This document shows positions 1 to 10,564 of a stretch of 64,000 bases of DNA, one piece after another. Under the pieces are notes generated by a model. It had not been told where the DNA came from, made no database searches, and worked only from the letters and a program-made list of their open reading frames with translations. The stretch is taken from positions 91,806,226 to 91,870,225 of the forward strand of contig NC_086178.1 of the NCBI RefSeq assembly GCF_023053635.1. Reading direction: 5' to 3'. The DNA is from Elgaria multicarinata webbii. Taxonomy: Eukaryota > Chordata > Lepidosauria > Squamata > Anguidae. The stretch's first letter is position 1. Each line of letters begins with the position of its first letter. A program made the translations under genes and the position numbers.

Positions 1-533
1 TTAGAGCTTCTGCTGTTTCTGTTGGTTGCTATTATTTTAGGGCAGAGCGGTCACTTACGCATTGCCAAAAAAGAGGACACCAATGTGCTTGACATTTGCA
101 CATGCAAATGTATATGTTCAAATTTAGAAATAATAATAATTTAAATAGAAATACAGTACATCTCACCATAGTGGAGAAGGCTAACCGGGTGATCTGTGTG
201 CCTGCTATGTCTGCTAAAGGTGCACAATGTTGATGGAGAACTACATGGCCCCTAGTCTCGCTTCTGGTGGTTTTATCTTTAAACTGGAGTTGGACCAGAC
301 AGACTTCATTTAAATAGATGACTGTCCTCTGCCAGCAATCCAAAATAGAAGACTGTCCTCTATAAACTTGGAGATCTGGCCACCATAAGAGCCATCTTAA
401 ACATCCTTAATGGACAAAATGGGATTGAAATGTTGTCATAATTGAAAAAAAGAAGTTACTCCTTGTACCAGGCACATGTGTGAACTATAGACATGCAAGT
501 AAGTGGAGAATCCTGGATGCCCTCCTTTTTATC

Positions 534-547
534 CCAGTAGGTGGCGC
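534..547 (+). promoter_or_regulatory. CTCF core motif match
   Basis: The 14 bases CCAGTAGGTGGCGC fit the published CTCF core consensus (CCASYAGRKGGCRS) at every position. The site lies in non-repeat-looking sequence about 23.6 kb upstream of the only exon in the window. CTCF binding at such cores helps set chromatin loop boundaries in vertebrates. Occupancy here is inference from the motif alone, and a match of this length can occur by chance in a genome. Confidence 0.4.
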
Positions 548-875
548 CCCGTGGTAAGAGTAAAGTGTCTCATCTTGCCTTCTATAACTCTGAAACCTTT
601 ACATTTGTGAAAGTTGTCCTTCCATAACTCACCCTGCTGGTTGTATGCATGTTCTAACAATCAGCTGATGATGTGGCCCAAATGCTTTATATGCCTTCAC
701 CTTTTATCGCCTCCTCCCAGAAAACTTTGGGTTGTCCATATGAAGGATGTTCTTCCATTGCCTGACTCAGAGTTTGGATGATCATCTTTGTAGGGCGATT
801 CCATGGTGAAACGCTTGTTATTTCGGGGATTGAGTGAATGGTGAATGTTCTTGAATATATTAAGGTGATGACTTA

Positions 876-955
876 GGCTGCAATCTTATATCCACTTACC
901 TGGGAGTAAACCCCATTGAATGCCAAGAGACTCACTTCTGAATAAACCTATCATC
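876..955. repeat. R-type short palindromic repeat
   Basis: This is one copy of a roughly 85-bp self-complementary repeat seen many times in the window. The landmarks are GCAATCTTATATCC at the left, CTGGGAGTAAACCCCATTGA in the middle and ACTTCTGAATAAACC at the right. The left and right halves resemble each other's reverse complement. It is an old, diverged copy. The family is non-coding, and I infer a MITE-like origin. Confidence 0.65.
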
Positions 956-1150
956 AAGATGGCACAGCTAATGCCTTCTCAACCAAATCACACTTTCAAG
1001 ATTTTCCAGGTATGAACTGTGTTCATGATTGGCATCACAGCCTCAAGATAGGGCTCAGTTCTGTGACTCAGCCCTCGTTAGGAGGTTACAGCAACAGCAG
1101 TGTTGGGCAACTGATTGACCAATGAATTCAATAAGGCGGGGAGGGGGAGG

Positions 1151-1281
1151 GCAACTTGTGGTCCTCCAGAAGTTCTTTTGGCCTACAACTCCCATGATCC
1201 CTCATCATTGGCAATTCTGGCTAAGGCTGATGGGAGTTGTAGGCCAAAACATTTGGAAGGCCACAAGCTGCCTACCCCTGG
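1151..1281. repeat. P-type palindromic repeat, full length
   Basis: Both arms are present. CTACAACTCCCATGATCC on the left is mirrored by TGATGGGAGTTGTAGG on the right, and the outer ends CTTGTGG/CCACAAG also pair. This is the window's most frequent foldback family, about 130 bp when complete. It has no coding capacity. Confidence 0.8.
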
Positions 1282-1312
1282 AATAAGGCTATGAAAGAGT
1301 GTTCGTAAACTG

Positions 1313-1560
1313 AAGAAGTGTTTATTTAATTTTATTTAAAATATTCCTGGCCTGATTTTCAGGGCAGGAGCTCTCCTGAGGTGTTTTATAATAAAGACTG
1401 ATACAGTAATATAAGAGCAGACATTCATAAAAACAATGAACACAAGCATAATACAAATCTACAACAGAATTGCAACTACAATCCAGAACAGTCCAATGTA
1501 ACATAATCAGGAGGAAACCAGAGAAAACAAGTACATCTTCAGAGCCTTCCTACTTCGCAG
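1313..1560 (-). repeat. LINE 3' end fragment, reverse orientation
   Basis: A TTTATTTAATTTTATTT block is followed by a long stretch rich in AATACAAA- and ATAAAAACAA-type words, then by GC-richer sequence. This is the layout of an L2/CR1-like LINE 3'UTR read on the minus strand, similar to the stretches near 11,940 and 22,270. No reverse-transcriptase reading frame remains. The family is assigned by general resemblance only. Confidence 0.45.
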
Positions 1561-1635
1561 GGTGGGTGAGGAAAACATAACCATGCTGCTGCTGCTGCTT
1601 TGTAGGCATAATCTGTGGAGTAATTTGCTACGGAG

Positions 1636-1790
1636 TCTTTTATTTCTTACATTTTTATCCCACCCTTTCCCCAAGGGACTCAAAGCAATGTTTTAGCCAC
1701 ATGCCAACCTTGAGAGGTAGTGACATGCCCTAAGGCTCGGCCAGAGAACTTCAAAGCTGAATGAGGTTTTAGAGCTGGTTTACTTACACC
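1636..1790 (-). repeat. Diverged T-type SINE fragment, reverse orientation
   Basis: TTTTTATCCCACCCTTTCC followed by CCAAGGGACTCAAAGCA matches, on the minus strand, the tail of the T-type tRNA-derived SINE that is better preserved near 57,640 and 28,694. Similarity fades before the tRNA-like head, so this is a decayed or 5'-truncated copy. Confidence 0.45.
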
Positions 1791-2541
1791 CACACTGTAC
1801 CACTTTTGCTTTCCCTCAAGAAGCTATTTCCTTTATCCCATCAGTTACCAAGATAAGAGCACTTTGGGACTATTCCTTCTTCATATCTCATAGGAACCCA
1901 GAGAATGTATCAATCAGCCTTCCACTTTTTGCTGCATGTTCCTTCTCTTCCTTCACCTCACAAATTCCTAATTAGGTTGGAGTGACTGTCATACATGATA
2001 GTCTAGTTATGTGTAATTTATGCAAATTGTCTTGAAGACCAAAGAAGCCCTGAAATACAATGGACAAGGACCTGTAGCTAACTCAGTGCGTACCTCATGA
2101 AAGCTGTTTCCATGTTGACCACAGCTGAAAACATCAAGTGTGATTGTGTTAATCTCCCTGGGAACCATCAACTACATCTTGAAGTGATAAAATGGATTAA
2201 GACAAAGGCTGCCAGAAAAAGCAGTGGTGAGTGAGTGAGTGTGTGTGTGTATGTATATATGTGTTTTTAAAGCAACAGGCTTTTCAAATGCCTGTGTCTA
2301 GCACAATCTTAACTGCATCCTAAATTATAAAGCAGAGCTGGGTTTCTCTCCATCAACCCAGCGCTCAAACCAGTTTAACCAGAGCACTAGGTTTCATTTA
2401 AGCAACTATTGCTTCTTATAATTTATACAGTATTTTAATTTGCTAATGCTTTACAATCCTTGCCCTTACAACAGCCCTGTGAGGTAAGTCTCTATTAATA
2501 ATGGGGAACTGCACCTACAACACGATGCTTTCCTCAGCGTA
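1791..2541. other. No gene; MIR/L2-like remnant and a (TG)n tract
   Basis: No exon is supported here. Positions 2228-2270 hold an interrupted (GTGA)/(TG) microsatellite. Positions 2430-2515 (CTTTACAATCCTTGCC, then ACAGCCCTGTGAGGTA) resemble the core of an ancient MIR/L2-type repeat on the minus strand. The rest looks unique. Confidence 0.4.
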
Positions 2542-3013
2542 GGGCATGGCTAGACAGGGCGATATCCCGGTGATCGCCCTGGGATCGTCCCTGTGCGCCA
2601 CATAATGCACAGGGGATCCCGGGAGCTGGAAAGGATGATTCCCCCCTTTTCCCAGGATATTGCCCTACCCTTCTATCCCGACTTTTCCAGTGGTGTTGGG
2701 ATGATCCTGACGCAGAAGATGTGGCCCACCATCCCGGTTTGTCCTGGCTCCTCGTGAGTAAATGCAAGGAGACAGGAACCAGGCATGGGGTGGGGGAAGC
2801 ACGAGGGTGTGGGTTTTTTTTAAAAAAAATGTACAGTTGCGTTCAAGCACTTGTGCACTCATTTTCCTTTTTTAAAAAATGGTGGGCACAACATCCTCCA
2901 TCCTCCTGGGACATTGTGCGCTGTGTGTGGACTGAGGGGGAGGATCTCGCAATCACCATATCGCAAGATCCTCCCCCTCCCTCCCTCTACACCCGTTGGT
3001 GTAGACATGCCCC
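2542..3013. mobile_element. MITE, GGGCATG family, copy 1
   Basis: Inverted ends GGGCATGGCTAGAC and GTAGACATGCCCC are flanked by TA on both sides (2540-2541, 3014-3015). The element is about 472 bp with no transposase frame. Its interior follows the same order as the copies near 4,532, 48,210 and 58,843: a GATATCCCGG block, GTGCGCCACATAATGCACAGG, a TTTTTTTTAAAAAAAA spacer, an AAAATGGTGGGC motif, then GGGGGAGGATCTCGC. The TA or TNA duplication allows Tc1/mariner-like or PIF/Harbinger-like mobilisation. I cannot decide between them. Confidence 0.75.
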
Positions 3014-3199
3014 TAGACATAGATGAGTGAGATAGGATCCATTCTAAATGTCCTTGCATTGATGCAATATAATGCACTAGTCCAATGCCACTGAACAGCT
3101 ACATGGCCACTGTATCCAACTCCAGCTGTCATTTGCACTACTCTAATGGCTCCATTGATGTCTGTTATTGCAATCCACAATGCTGCTGGAGAGATTTTC

Positions 3200-3345
3200 C
3201 CATCCATAGGAACGATGTATGATGAATCTGACCAATAATCCATCTAGTCCAGCACTTTGCCACCAGCAGTGGCCAACCACATGCATCTGGGAAACCCCCA
3301 GACAGCTATTTCTTGTTGATTGACCTCAGCACCTGGGTATATTGC
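3200..3345 (-). repeat. B-type dispersed repeat, diverged
   Basis: TCCATCTAGTCCAGCACT followed by AGCAGTGGCCAACCACATG matches the repeat at 12,282-12,445, and its reverse complement at 13,885-14,105, with many substitutions. It probably derives from a LINE 3' end. Confidence 0.5.
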
Positions 3346-3456
3346 ATGTCATAAATGTACACTCTATGAATTTGTTTGCTTAATCCTTGCTGTAATTTTT
3401 TTTTAAAAGCCATCTAAGGGCCAAAGTGATGTTATTCTAAAATGGCAACTGTTTTA

Positions 3457-3628
3457 GGGGAACGACTGTAGCTCGGGGGTAGAACACGTGCTTTGGATGC
3501 AGGTGACCCCAAGTTCAATCTCCAGGTACGGCTAGAAAAGAATCCTGCTTAAATCCCTGGAAAGCCGCTGCCTGTCAGTGTTGGTCCAATGATCTGACTC
3601 TATGTGAGGAAGCTTCTTATGTTCCTAA
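3457..3628 (+). repeat. tRNA-derived SINE, copy 1
   Basis: A box A-like TAGCTCGGGGGTAGA and a box B-like GTTCAATCT are spaced as in a tRNA gene. They are followed by a SINE body (CCTGGAAAGCCGCTGCC) and a tail GTCTGACTC-type/AGCTTCTTATGTTCCTA. The related copies at 31,232 and 34,342 share head and body. The copy is diverged and is not a tRNA gene, since no cloverleaf with a closed acceptor stem is visible. Confidence 0.7.
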
Positions 3629-4531
3629 TTATGTGTTTACTCTTTCCCCACCCCCGCACTGTGCAGTAGAATTTGATCTGGTTTGGCATTTCCCCACTAG
3701 TCACAGCCAATGACATGAGGCAGATAAAGGCAAAACATCACGATACCATGGGGAATGTCTACTAAATGTTGCACAGTGGGAGGGAGATCTGGATGCCACC
3801 TCACTGGAATGCAGGGCATGATGCCAGACATTTAAGACAATAAGATCGTCACTCAGCACACAATTTGGGTGGAACATGCTCCATCACCACATGTCCCCAT
3901 TTGTAATGTTACGCAAGGAGGGTTGAGCTTGCCAGTGCAAGTTGAAAGATGGGTCAGCAAATGGTTATATGAATCACGGCCCTAAATCCAATGAGATTGT
4001 TTAATGAAATTGTCAATCGTAGCCTTGGGAGTCACTGTGGCTCCCTTAGCCTTCCAGCAGGCAGTGCCAGAGTGGTGATGTCATACCACAAGGGTTGACA
4101 AGAATACTGACTTAGCATAGCCTCTCGGGCAGAATAAAAGGTGCAGTGTTAATAGCATGCCTGCATATTGCCCCAAAACGTCCTTCTTTCCTGGAGCACC
4201 AAGGTCTGCTAGAATGAGAGAAGGGCACACAAAGAATGGACGTGTGCCCGGTCTTTGGTCATTCTTGGAATCGTAACCATTTTTTTGCCATATGCAGGAT
4301 TTAATCACTTGCAATAGCTTTATTGGGCAGGAAATTCCCTGCATAATCATGTTGATGCTTTGTTTAGTGTGTCTTTGGTTACTGCCCTTGCCTGAAGATT
4401 AACACTTTGCTTTGACTCCTATAGGGCCATGGACTGCATGTGATATATTGGTGATCTTGCTTTAGGGCAACGGAGGGCCTCTAACAACTACAACAACTGT
4501 CATAATGCTCAGAATCATCTAGTGAAGCTGA
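3629..4531. other. No gene or recognised repeat
   Basis: About 900 bp of unremarkable sequence. Its short open frames lack start context, splice sites or recognisable protein motifs. Confidence 0.4.
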
Positions 4532-5052
4532 GGGCCTTGCTAGACGACGGGTTAGCCCAGTGTGAGCCCTGGGCCCGCCCCTGTGCGTTCAGATGATGCA
4601 CAGGGGATCCCGGGCTCAGGCAGGGGTAACCCTCCCTTGGCCCGGTATATCCGGCACCACTTGTGATCATGGGCGTGTAGACAGGTCCGCCACTTTTCCC
4701 GGCTACCGCAATTACTCACGAGTAGCTGGAAAAAGGGTGGGTGGGGCACAGCGCTCCACAGGAGCGCTGGGCCCATTGGGGCAGGGGGAGAGATTGGGAT
4801 GGGGAGACAGCGGGGGAAGCGGAGATCGCGGGGGGAAACTGGAGATCGCAGGGGGGAAATCGGGGGCAGGGGGAGCGGGGAACCCTTTTTTTAAAAAAAA
4901 AGCCCTTACCTTGGTTGTTGGTGTGCTCCTGTGCACCCGGCCCTTTAAGCAGTAAAACAAAATGGCGGACGCAACGGGGCTTTCCTGCAGCCCGTTGTGT
5001 CTGACGTGTGGATAGGAATGACAGCCCGCACTAGGTAGGTCTAGCAAGGCCC
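4532..5052. mobile_element. MITE, GGGCATG family, copy 2 (GC-rich variant)
   Basis: Inverted ends GGGCCTTGCTAGAC and GTCTAGCAAGGCCC are near-perfect and are flanked by TGA on both sides (4529-4531, 5053-5055). The element is 521 bp. The interior is unusually G-rich at 4770-4880 and contains ACAAAATGGCGGACGC at about 4957, close to the YY1 consensus. The body order agrees with the other three copies but is diverged, so this is probably a subfamily. There is no coding frame. Confidence 0.75.
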
Positions 5053-5961
5053 TGAGACAGATAAAAGGAATATTCCTTCACACAGCACATAATTAAACGA
5101 TGTAATTCACTACCTAAAGATGTAGTGATAGGGGAAGAATACTGAGAAAGCTGGATGGATCAAAGTGTAGTATGGAAGGGGGGAAAGGTGTGCATGACAA
5201 TATAGGGTTTAAAAACTCAGGCTGGAAGCAGACAATAGTTTGGGAGGGCATTCAGAGCTGAAGGTGCTGTGACTAGAGGCATCCTTATATCCAGAGTGGG
5301 GAAATTGGGGGAATTGTAAGTACAGCACAAGTGACATGTCTCTATAACACACCATCTTCATTCTCTGAAAATGTCTGTCTGAGGCCTAAAGGAATCAGAA
5401 ACATGACAGAAGAAGATGAGTGTGTGAAGATATTTAAGATGTTGACAGCCATGGCACAGACATCTGAAAAGACAGGGCCAGCCCTATCATTAAACAGAGC
5501 CACCTCAGGCAGCTGATTTTGGGTGTCATGGATGGGGAGAAAATGGTTATTTAATTTATTGTTTTTGTAGTTTTACTGCCAGGGAGAGGAGGAGGTACTT
5601 CTGGGGCTTTATGCCTCTGATTCCGAAACATCTTGGTACAAGCTATGATGCCTCAACATGTAGACCACACTATCCACCTTGATTTGTGGTGGGGATGCAG
5701 GTTGTCAGTTTCTGTTCTGCTTCAGGCCTCAAAATGTCTTGGGCCAAGTCTGCAAAGTGAAAAGCAACTTTTGTTAGCGATTTTCTGGATCAGCAGTTGG
5801 CAAAAAAGGGGGAGTATGAAGGAAAAGAAAGGAATTACATCCATTGAGAGTTGTCCCTTTCCAAAAAATAAAAATAATAAAGAGTGTGATGTGAAACAAT
5901 TAATATTTTACTACATAGATTCAAACCGTGGTAAATCAAGAATATGGCCAAATACCATCCA
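5053..5961. other. No gene or recognised repeat
   Basis: About 900 bp without a supportable exon. The short frames at 5331-5516 and 5633-5986 have no conserved features and are treated as chance. Confidence 0.4.
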
Positions 5962-6104
5962 GGGGGGATCTACACTACTGCTTTAAAGCGCTTTATAACA
6001 GTTTTGACAACTGTTGGGGTCCAGGACACACTGCATATACAGGTTTCAAAACGTTTTCAAAGTGCTTTAAAGCACTTTAAAAGCAGTAGTGTAGATCCCC
6101 CCCC
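5962..6104. mobile_element. Short foldback MITE, ATCTACACTACTGC type
   Basis: The left arm GGGGGATCTACACTACTGCT pairs with the right arm AGCAGTAGTGTAGATCCCCC. The inner words CTTTAAAGCGCTTT and AAAGTGCTTTAAAGCAC also pair. It is 143 bp. The motif GACAACTGTTGGGG in the centre is shared with the longer elements near 14,899 and 51,422, which suggests a common ancestor. No clear target duplication is visible. Confidence 0.7.
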
Positions 6105-6329
6105 TAGAAATATATCACTCCAGAATGTGACAAAAAACACTTCATTTCTCCAATATGTTTTCAAAAATTTGGTTCTTCCTTACCTTTATATAATAGGTCA
6201 GTTTCATCATAATAGCAACATTCCAGATCCTAAAAAAAGCTGGTTTGAGGGACAATGCTCTTCTTTCAGTATGATGTAACAGGAATGTTAGCTGCTGTCC
6301 ACAAATTTTCAAACCAGACTCCTTTTATA

Positions 6330-6461
6330 CCAGACTTCCCAACCCAAAGATCTCCAGATTTGTTGGATTACAGGTCCCATAATCCCCAGTCAAGATGGCC
6401 TGGCTGGCTGGGGCAGATGGGGGTTGTAGTCCAATTTATCTAGAGAGCACCATATTGAGGG
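6330..6461. repeat. P-type palindromic repeat
   Basis: TCCAGATTTGTTGGATTACA and GGTTGTAGTCCAATTTATCTAG form opposing arms around a CCCCAGTCAAGATGGCC centre, as in the complete copies elsewhere. It ends immediately before a hAT element. Confidence 0.7.
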
Positions 6462-6474
6462 TGGCCATTTTATT

Positions 6475-7252
6475 AAGGGTGACCATATGAAAAGGAGGAC
6501 AGGGCCCCTGTATCTTTAACAGTTGCATAGAAAAGGGAATTTCAGCAGGTGTCATTTGTATATATGGAAATATATACAACAGTTAAAGGTGCAAGAGCTA
6601 TACTAGAGTGACCAGATTCAAAAGAGGGCAGGATAGCTGCAGCTTTAACTGTTGTGATGAAGAGGAAATTTCACCAGGTTCCCCATACATAGCTTCATCC
6701 CACATACCTGTTTCCCTCGAATTATTCCCTACAGCACTAAGCTGTTGTCCTTGTTGTTGCTAGCTAGATCACACCCCGGGTGGCAGCACTCCTAAGATCC
6801 TTTGCATACCAGGAAAAGGGTTTAAGGGGGGAAATGTAAAAAAAAATCATAAAAAATCAACGGATGACCCAATCCGATTCAAATTTGATATGCTTAAAGC
6901 TCTCCTTAATATCTATTACTGTGCCAATTTTGATGTCTTTATCTTTAAAATTTACACAGATGTAAGCATTTGTTTAATTTGAAGTTTAAGAGTATCTAAT
7001 CCTGCTCCTGCGCCCCCAGTGGCTGCTCGGAAAACAACAAATGATTTGCTCCAAAACTAGTAGCAAAATAGGTCTGGTTTCTTGCCTTTGAAGCACAATT
7101 AAAGCAGGATGCATGGGAGTTCTTCACAGTCAAAGCAGATTCTAAACTGGAAAACTTCAGAGTCCTTCAGAATAAAAGCAGATTATAAAAGGCAGGGTTT
7201 TGCTATTTTATTGTTTTACTCTGTGCAGCACCATGTACACTGATGGTGCGAT

Positions 7253-7302
<50 letters not shown>

Positions 7303-7455
7303 GCTTCAGAGTCCTTTACACGCAATTCGCAGTGATTGCGCAGTATAATGCTGGTGTGATAAAGCTCATATACAAATAACACCTGCTGAAATTTCCTTTT
7401 CAATACAACTGTTAAAGATACAGGAGCCCTGTCCTCCTTTTCATATGGTCACCCT
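6475..7455. mobile_element. hAT-type non-autonomous element, long copy, with nested L2 tail
   Basis: The ends AAGGGTGACCATATGAAAAG and CTTTTCATATGGTCACCCT are inverted repeats flanked by the exact 8-bp duplication ATTTTATT (6467-6474, 7456-7463), the hallmark of hAT transposition. The 981-bp copy has the same terminal 80-150 bp as the 320-bp copies at 10,987 and 40,847 but keeps a longer interior. No transposase frame is seen. An L2-like tail ending in (AAT)n lies inside (7168-7303). This longer copy may be closer to the ancestral form from which the short foldbacks arose by internal deletion. Confidence 0.85.
7168..7303 (+). repeat. L2-like LINE tail with (AAT)n, nested in hAT element
   Basis: The text GCAGCACCATGTACACTGAT is the same 3' end seen at 15,760, followed by an (AAT)n array at about 7254-7302. 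The insert is bracketed by the 13-bp direct repeat CTTCAGAGTCCTT (7155-7167 and 7304-7316), as expected of target-primed reverse transcription. It is 5'-truncated, and it is younger than its host hAT copy. Confidence 0.75.
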
Positions 7456-7463
7456 ATTTTATT

Positions 7464-8598
7464 GCACTTTTCCTTTTTCTGATAACAAATCAGTCATTGC
7501 AGGGGTGACTTCACTTAGAGGAAGGACACTTTCTAAAAGTAAACACTGACTATAGAGACTTCTCCTAACCTGCCCTTCCGTTCAGGCCCATTTAGAACTC
7601 TGGGGAGTGGTGGAAGTCCGCTGAAAGGAAGGCATTGAAATAAGACTAAAGAGCTCTCTAGAACTTTGGAGGGTTTTGTTTTTTTTGAGATACCAGTCGG
7701 AGGTGACTACACCTACCAATTTTTTGAGACTTAAGATATTATAAAGGATATGTACTACAGATATTATAAAAGACACATTCTATGGATATTTTTGGCTGGA
7801 GAGTCCATCATCCCCAACCCCTTTGAATGCTCATAATATCAGCTGAAACAGGCGATCACACAGACTTCCTGTTGAGCTGGATTTCATCACAGCTGGACTT
7901 CAGTCTCATAGCAGATTGTAAGCTGGATATTATTGTCAATCAGAAGTATTTTAGATTGAAGGTCATCGCAATAGGAACTTAGGAACAAAGCTAAAATATA
8001 TCAAGACAAACATATCTGCTAAAAGGCACAGTATCAAAGCTGGTGTAGATCTTTATACTGTGGCATATTCTATAAGAAAGTAACCACTACAGGTGATGGT
8101 ATCAGTGAAACTATTACAGTTTATTGCACTTCGTTTAACAAGGTCCATTTAATTTTAAGGCAACTATGGCTTAAAAGGCTACTTTACTGATAACAAACTT
8201 ATTGTAGTTACAGACATTATAATTTGGACTTGGCACTATGGGTATTATTATATTAATTGCAAAGCATTTAGATTGGCATAATGCAATTTCTTATTCCATT
8301 ATTGTAATCATGCACACACAGAGACATACCGTATTTCACCAGCAGCCGACATGCAATATTTAAGCAGAAAATGCTTAGGAGTGTATTTGTATAGGCCAAC
8401 TTATAGGATTCTGGTGAACAAGATGTATATAAAGGCAAATATTTGAGTTAACCTCAGGTTTAGTGTTGATTCACACATGCAGGTTGATTACTTGTTGGCT
8501 GTAGCAACCAACCCATTGTGCCTTGTATAGGAGAATGAGCCATCCCATTTCAGTCATAGAGGTGTGGATTCAATGGATAGAGAAATGGATTTAGTGTT
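7464..8598. other. No gene or recognised repeat
   Basis: About 1.1 kb of AT-rich, apparently unique sequence. The minus-strand frame at 7582-7776 has no supporting feature. Confidence 0.4.
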
Positions 8599-8934
8599 TT
8601 TTCCATTGGATTCCATTGGAGCCTCGTGTGGCACAGAGTGGTAAGCGGCAGTTACTGCAGCCGCAAAACTCTCCCCACAGCCTGAGTTCGATCCCAGCGG
8701 AAGCTGGTTCTCAGGCAGCCGGCTCAGGTCAACTCAGCCTTCCATCCTTCCAAGGTCGGTAAAATGAGTACCCAGCTAGCTGGGGGAAAGGTAACTGCGA
8801 CTGGGGAAGGCAATGGCAAACCACCCTGCTACAAAGTCTGCCAAGAAAATGTCAGCGAAAGCAGGCATCCCTCTAGGAGTCAGCAATGTCTCAAGTGCTT
8901 GCAGGAGAGGCTCCTTTCCTTTTCCATTGGATTC
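8599..8934 (+). repeat. Sauria-type SINE with target-site duplication
   Basis: The 15-bp direct repeat TTTTCCATTGGATTC (8599-8613, 8920-8934) encloses the element. The body begins GAGCCTCGTGTGGCACAGAG, with box A-like TGGTAAGCGGC and box B-like GAGTTCGATCCCA. It continues through the CAGCCTTCCATCCTTCC and GGTAAAATGAGTACCCAGC blocks and ends near GTCAGCAATGTCTCAAGTGC. From memory this order matches the squamate Sauria SINE, whose 3' end comes from Bov-B LINEs. The long duplication implies mobilisation by LINE machinery. Confidence 0.85.
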
Positions 8935-9470
8935 AGTTCACACATTCTGCTGCAAGTCATGAATGGATGAACCAGAAGTTGATGTTGTCCCTGATTGAGC
9001 TAAAATGAGTTGTGGCTAAGCCCCACTGAAACCAAAACAACTGGTTAGTGCCAAGTTACTAAGAAGTCATTTGCTCACAAGCACCTTAAGGTAGCTCAAG
9101 CGCCTTGGTCAATTTGTTCCCCCTTTTTGTTCTCCTTTACTTCCCCCATCCCATTTCTTTGATCCTTCCTACTGGACACCAAAAGTTCTCAGATACCAGA
9201 GCAAGCCCTTTTTCATCTAGCCAGCTATGATGTTTATAAGTTTATGTTGATTTAAGCAACTGCACTTTTCTTAGTTTATTTTATTCATTTTTCTGAGGTC
9301 TCTGCAGGATTCATTAAGTGGGGGACTTCTGGCCAAGCCTCATTTTGCAGTTCTATACATCCAGGCCTATTATTTGGTTGCATGGGTTTTATAGGATGGT
9401 GATGGCTATTACTGATCTGTTTTATGATCTGATAGACATGTTGGGAAACCAATCTCTACACCCACCAAGA
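8935..9470. other. No gene or recognised repeat
   Basis: About 540 bp, AT-rich and apparently unique. Confidence 0.35.
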
Positions 9471-9676
9471 TCCAGCGTAGTATAGTGATTAGAGTGTTAG
9501 ACTGGGACTTGGGAGATCTGGGTTCTAGTTCCCAGTTGACCATGAAGCTCAGTCACCAATAATCAGTCTAATGTATGTCACAGGGCTGTTGTGAGGATAA
9601 AATGGGATCATGTGAACCACCTAGGGGTCCTTGCAAGAGAAAAAAAAGGGTGGGATATAAAACAAATAAATAAATT
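9471..9676 (+). repeat. T-type tRNA-derived SINE
   Basis: The head TAGTATAGTGATTAGAGTGT carries a box A-like motif, and GGGTTCTAGTTCCC corresponds to box B. The body has GTCACAGGGCTGTTGTGAGG and the tail GGGTGGGATATAAAACAAAT plus AAATA repeats. The same SINE appears in reverse at 28,694, 50,532 and 57,640 and partially at 52,936. Confidence 0.8.
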
Positions 9677-10292
9677 GATAATGAAGAAGACATACATTAG
9701 CACAGACACTTTCAACTTCTAAAATACATGTGTCTTCACAAACTAACAAGGACTTGCATGTATATCATCCCTAAATAAGTAGATTACTTCTCATAGTTTA
9801 CTCTCCTTTTAATATAGTACTATTTTTCCCCCATTCCTCCTTTCATGGTGGCTAAAGAGCAATTAAAGAATTGACTTCTTTTCCCCAGTCTTCTGAAGAG
9901 CCATTAAAAAGATGGAGGGTGGCAATTCTAATTCTCAGTTGGGAGTTTATGAATGCTAACAATTAATAAATGGCACAGACAGCAGAACTGGATTGTGAAG
10001 CCGTTCCGGTCTATATTCATTAGGAGAGTGCAAAGCTGCCTTCCAACATGTATGGCATAATGATTGTCTGAACAGGGGTGTGATTCAAATGTGTTGAGGG
10101 TTACTAACTTTTGGTGCACAACCTTGGAAATAGGCCACAGGTCACCAGTGGTTGTGAGAACAACAGAGGCGTTTACTCGAGACAAACTCAACTGAAACAT
10201 TACAAGAAATATTCTTGGTATATTTCATTGTAAAATGAACAGGCCAGGCTAGGCAGCAAGTTGGGACACTGACCTGTGGTCTGTACTACTCA
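9677..10292. other. No gene or recognised repeat
   Basis: Apparently unique sequence. The minus-strand 90-codon frame at 9928-10200 has no recognisable features. Confidence 0.35.
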
Positions 10293-10521
10293 GGGAGCTT
10301 CCAGATGCGGCTTTTATGGTGCCTTCACCCTGCTGCATTCATGGGATTTTATGGGGAGTCCAGACAATCACCTCTTCCACTTGTAAATCTTCTGTTGTTT
10401 TCCCACTGTTCGTTCCATCTTTTTTCTCACCATTAAAAAACCCCACTAAGGAAGGAAAGGTGGAATAGTTGCACAATGCCTTTTATTGACAGCAATAGGA
10501 GCCCTCTACCTGGAAGCACTC
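10293..10521. mobile_element. MITE, GGGAGCTTCCAGATG family
   Basis: The left end GGGAGCTTCCAGATG is nearly the reverse complement of the right end CTACCTGGAAGCACT. The interior words GTTGCACAATGCCTTTTATTG and AGGAGCCCTC recur at 14,510-14,596, where the right end is CATCTGGAAGCTCCC, an exact mirror of the left end here. It is about 229 bp with no coding frame. Confidence 0.6.
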
Positions 10522-10564
10522 TCAGTCTCTTGCCTTGGGGGAGAAGCCTGAAAGAGCTGTCATC

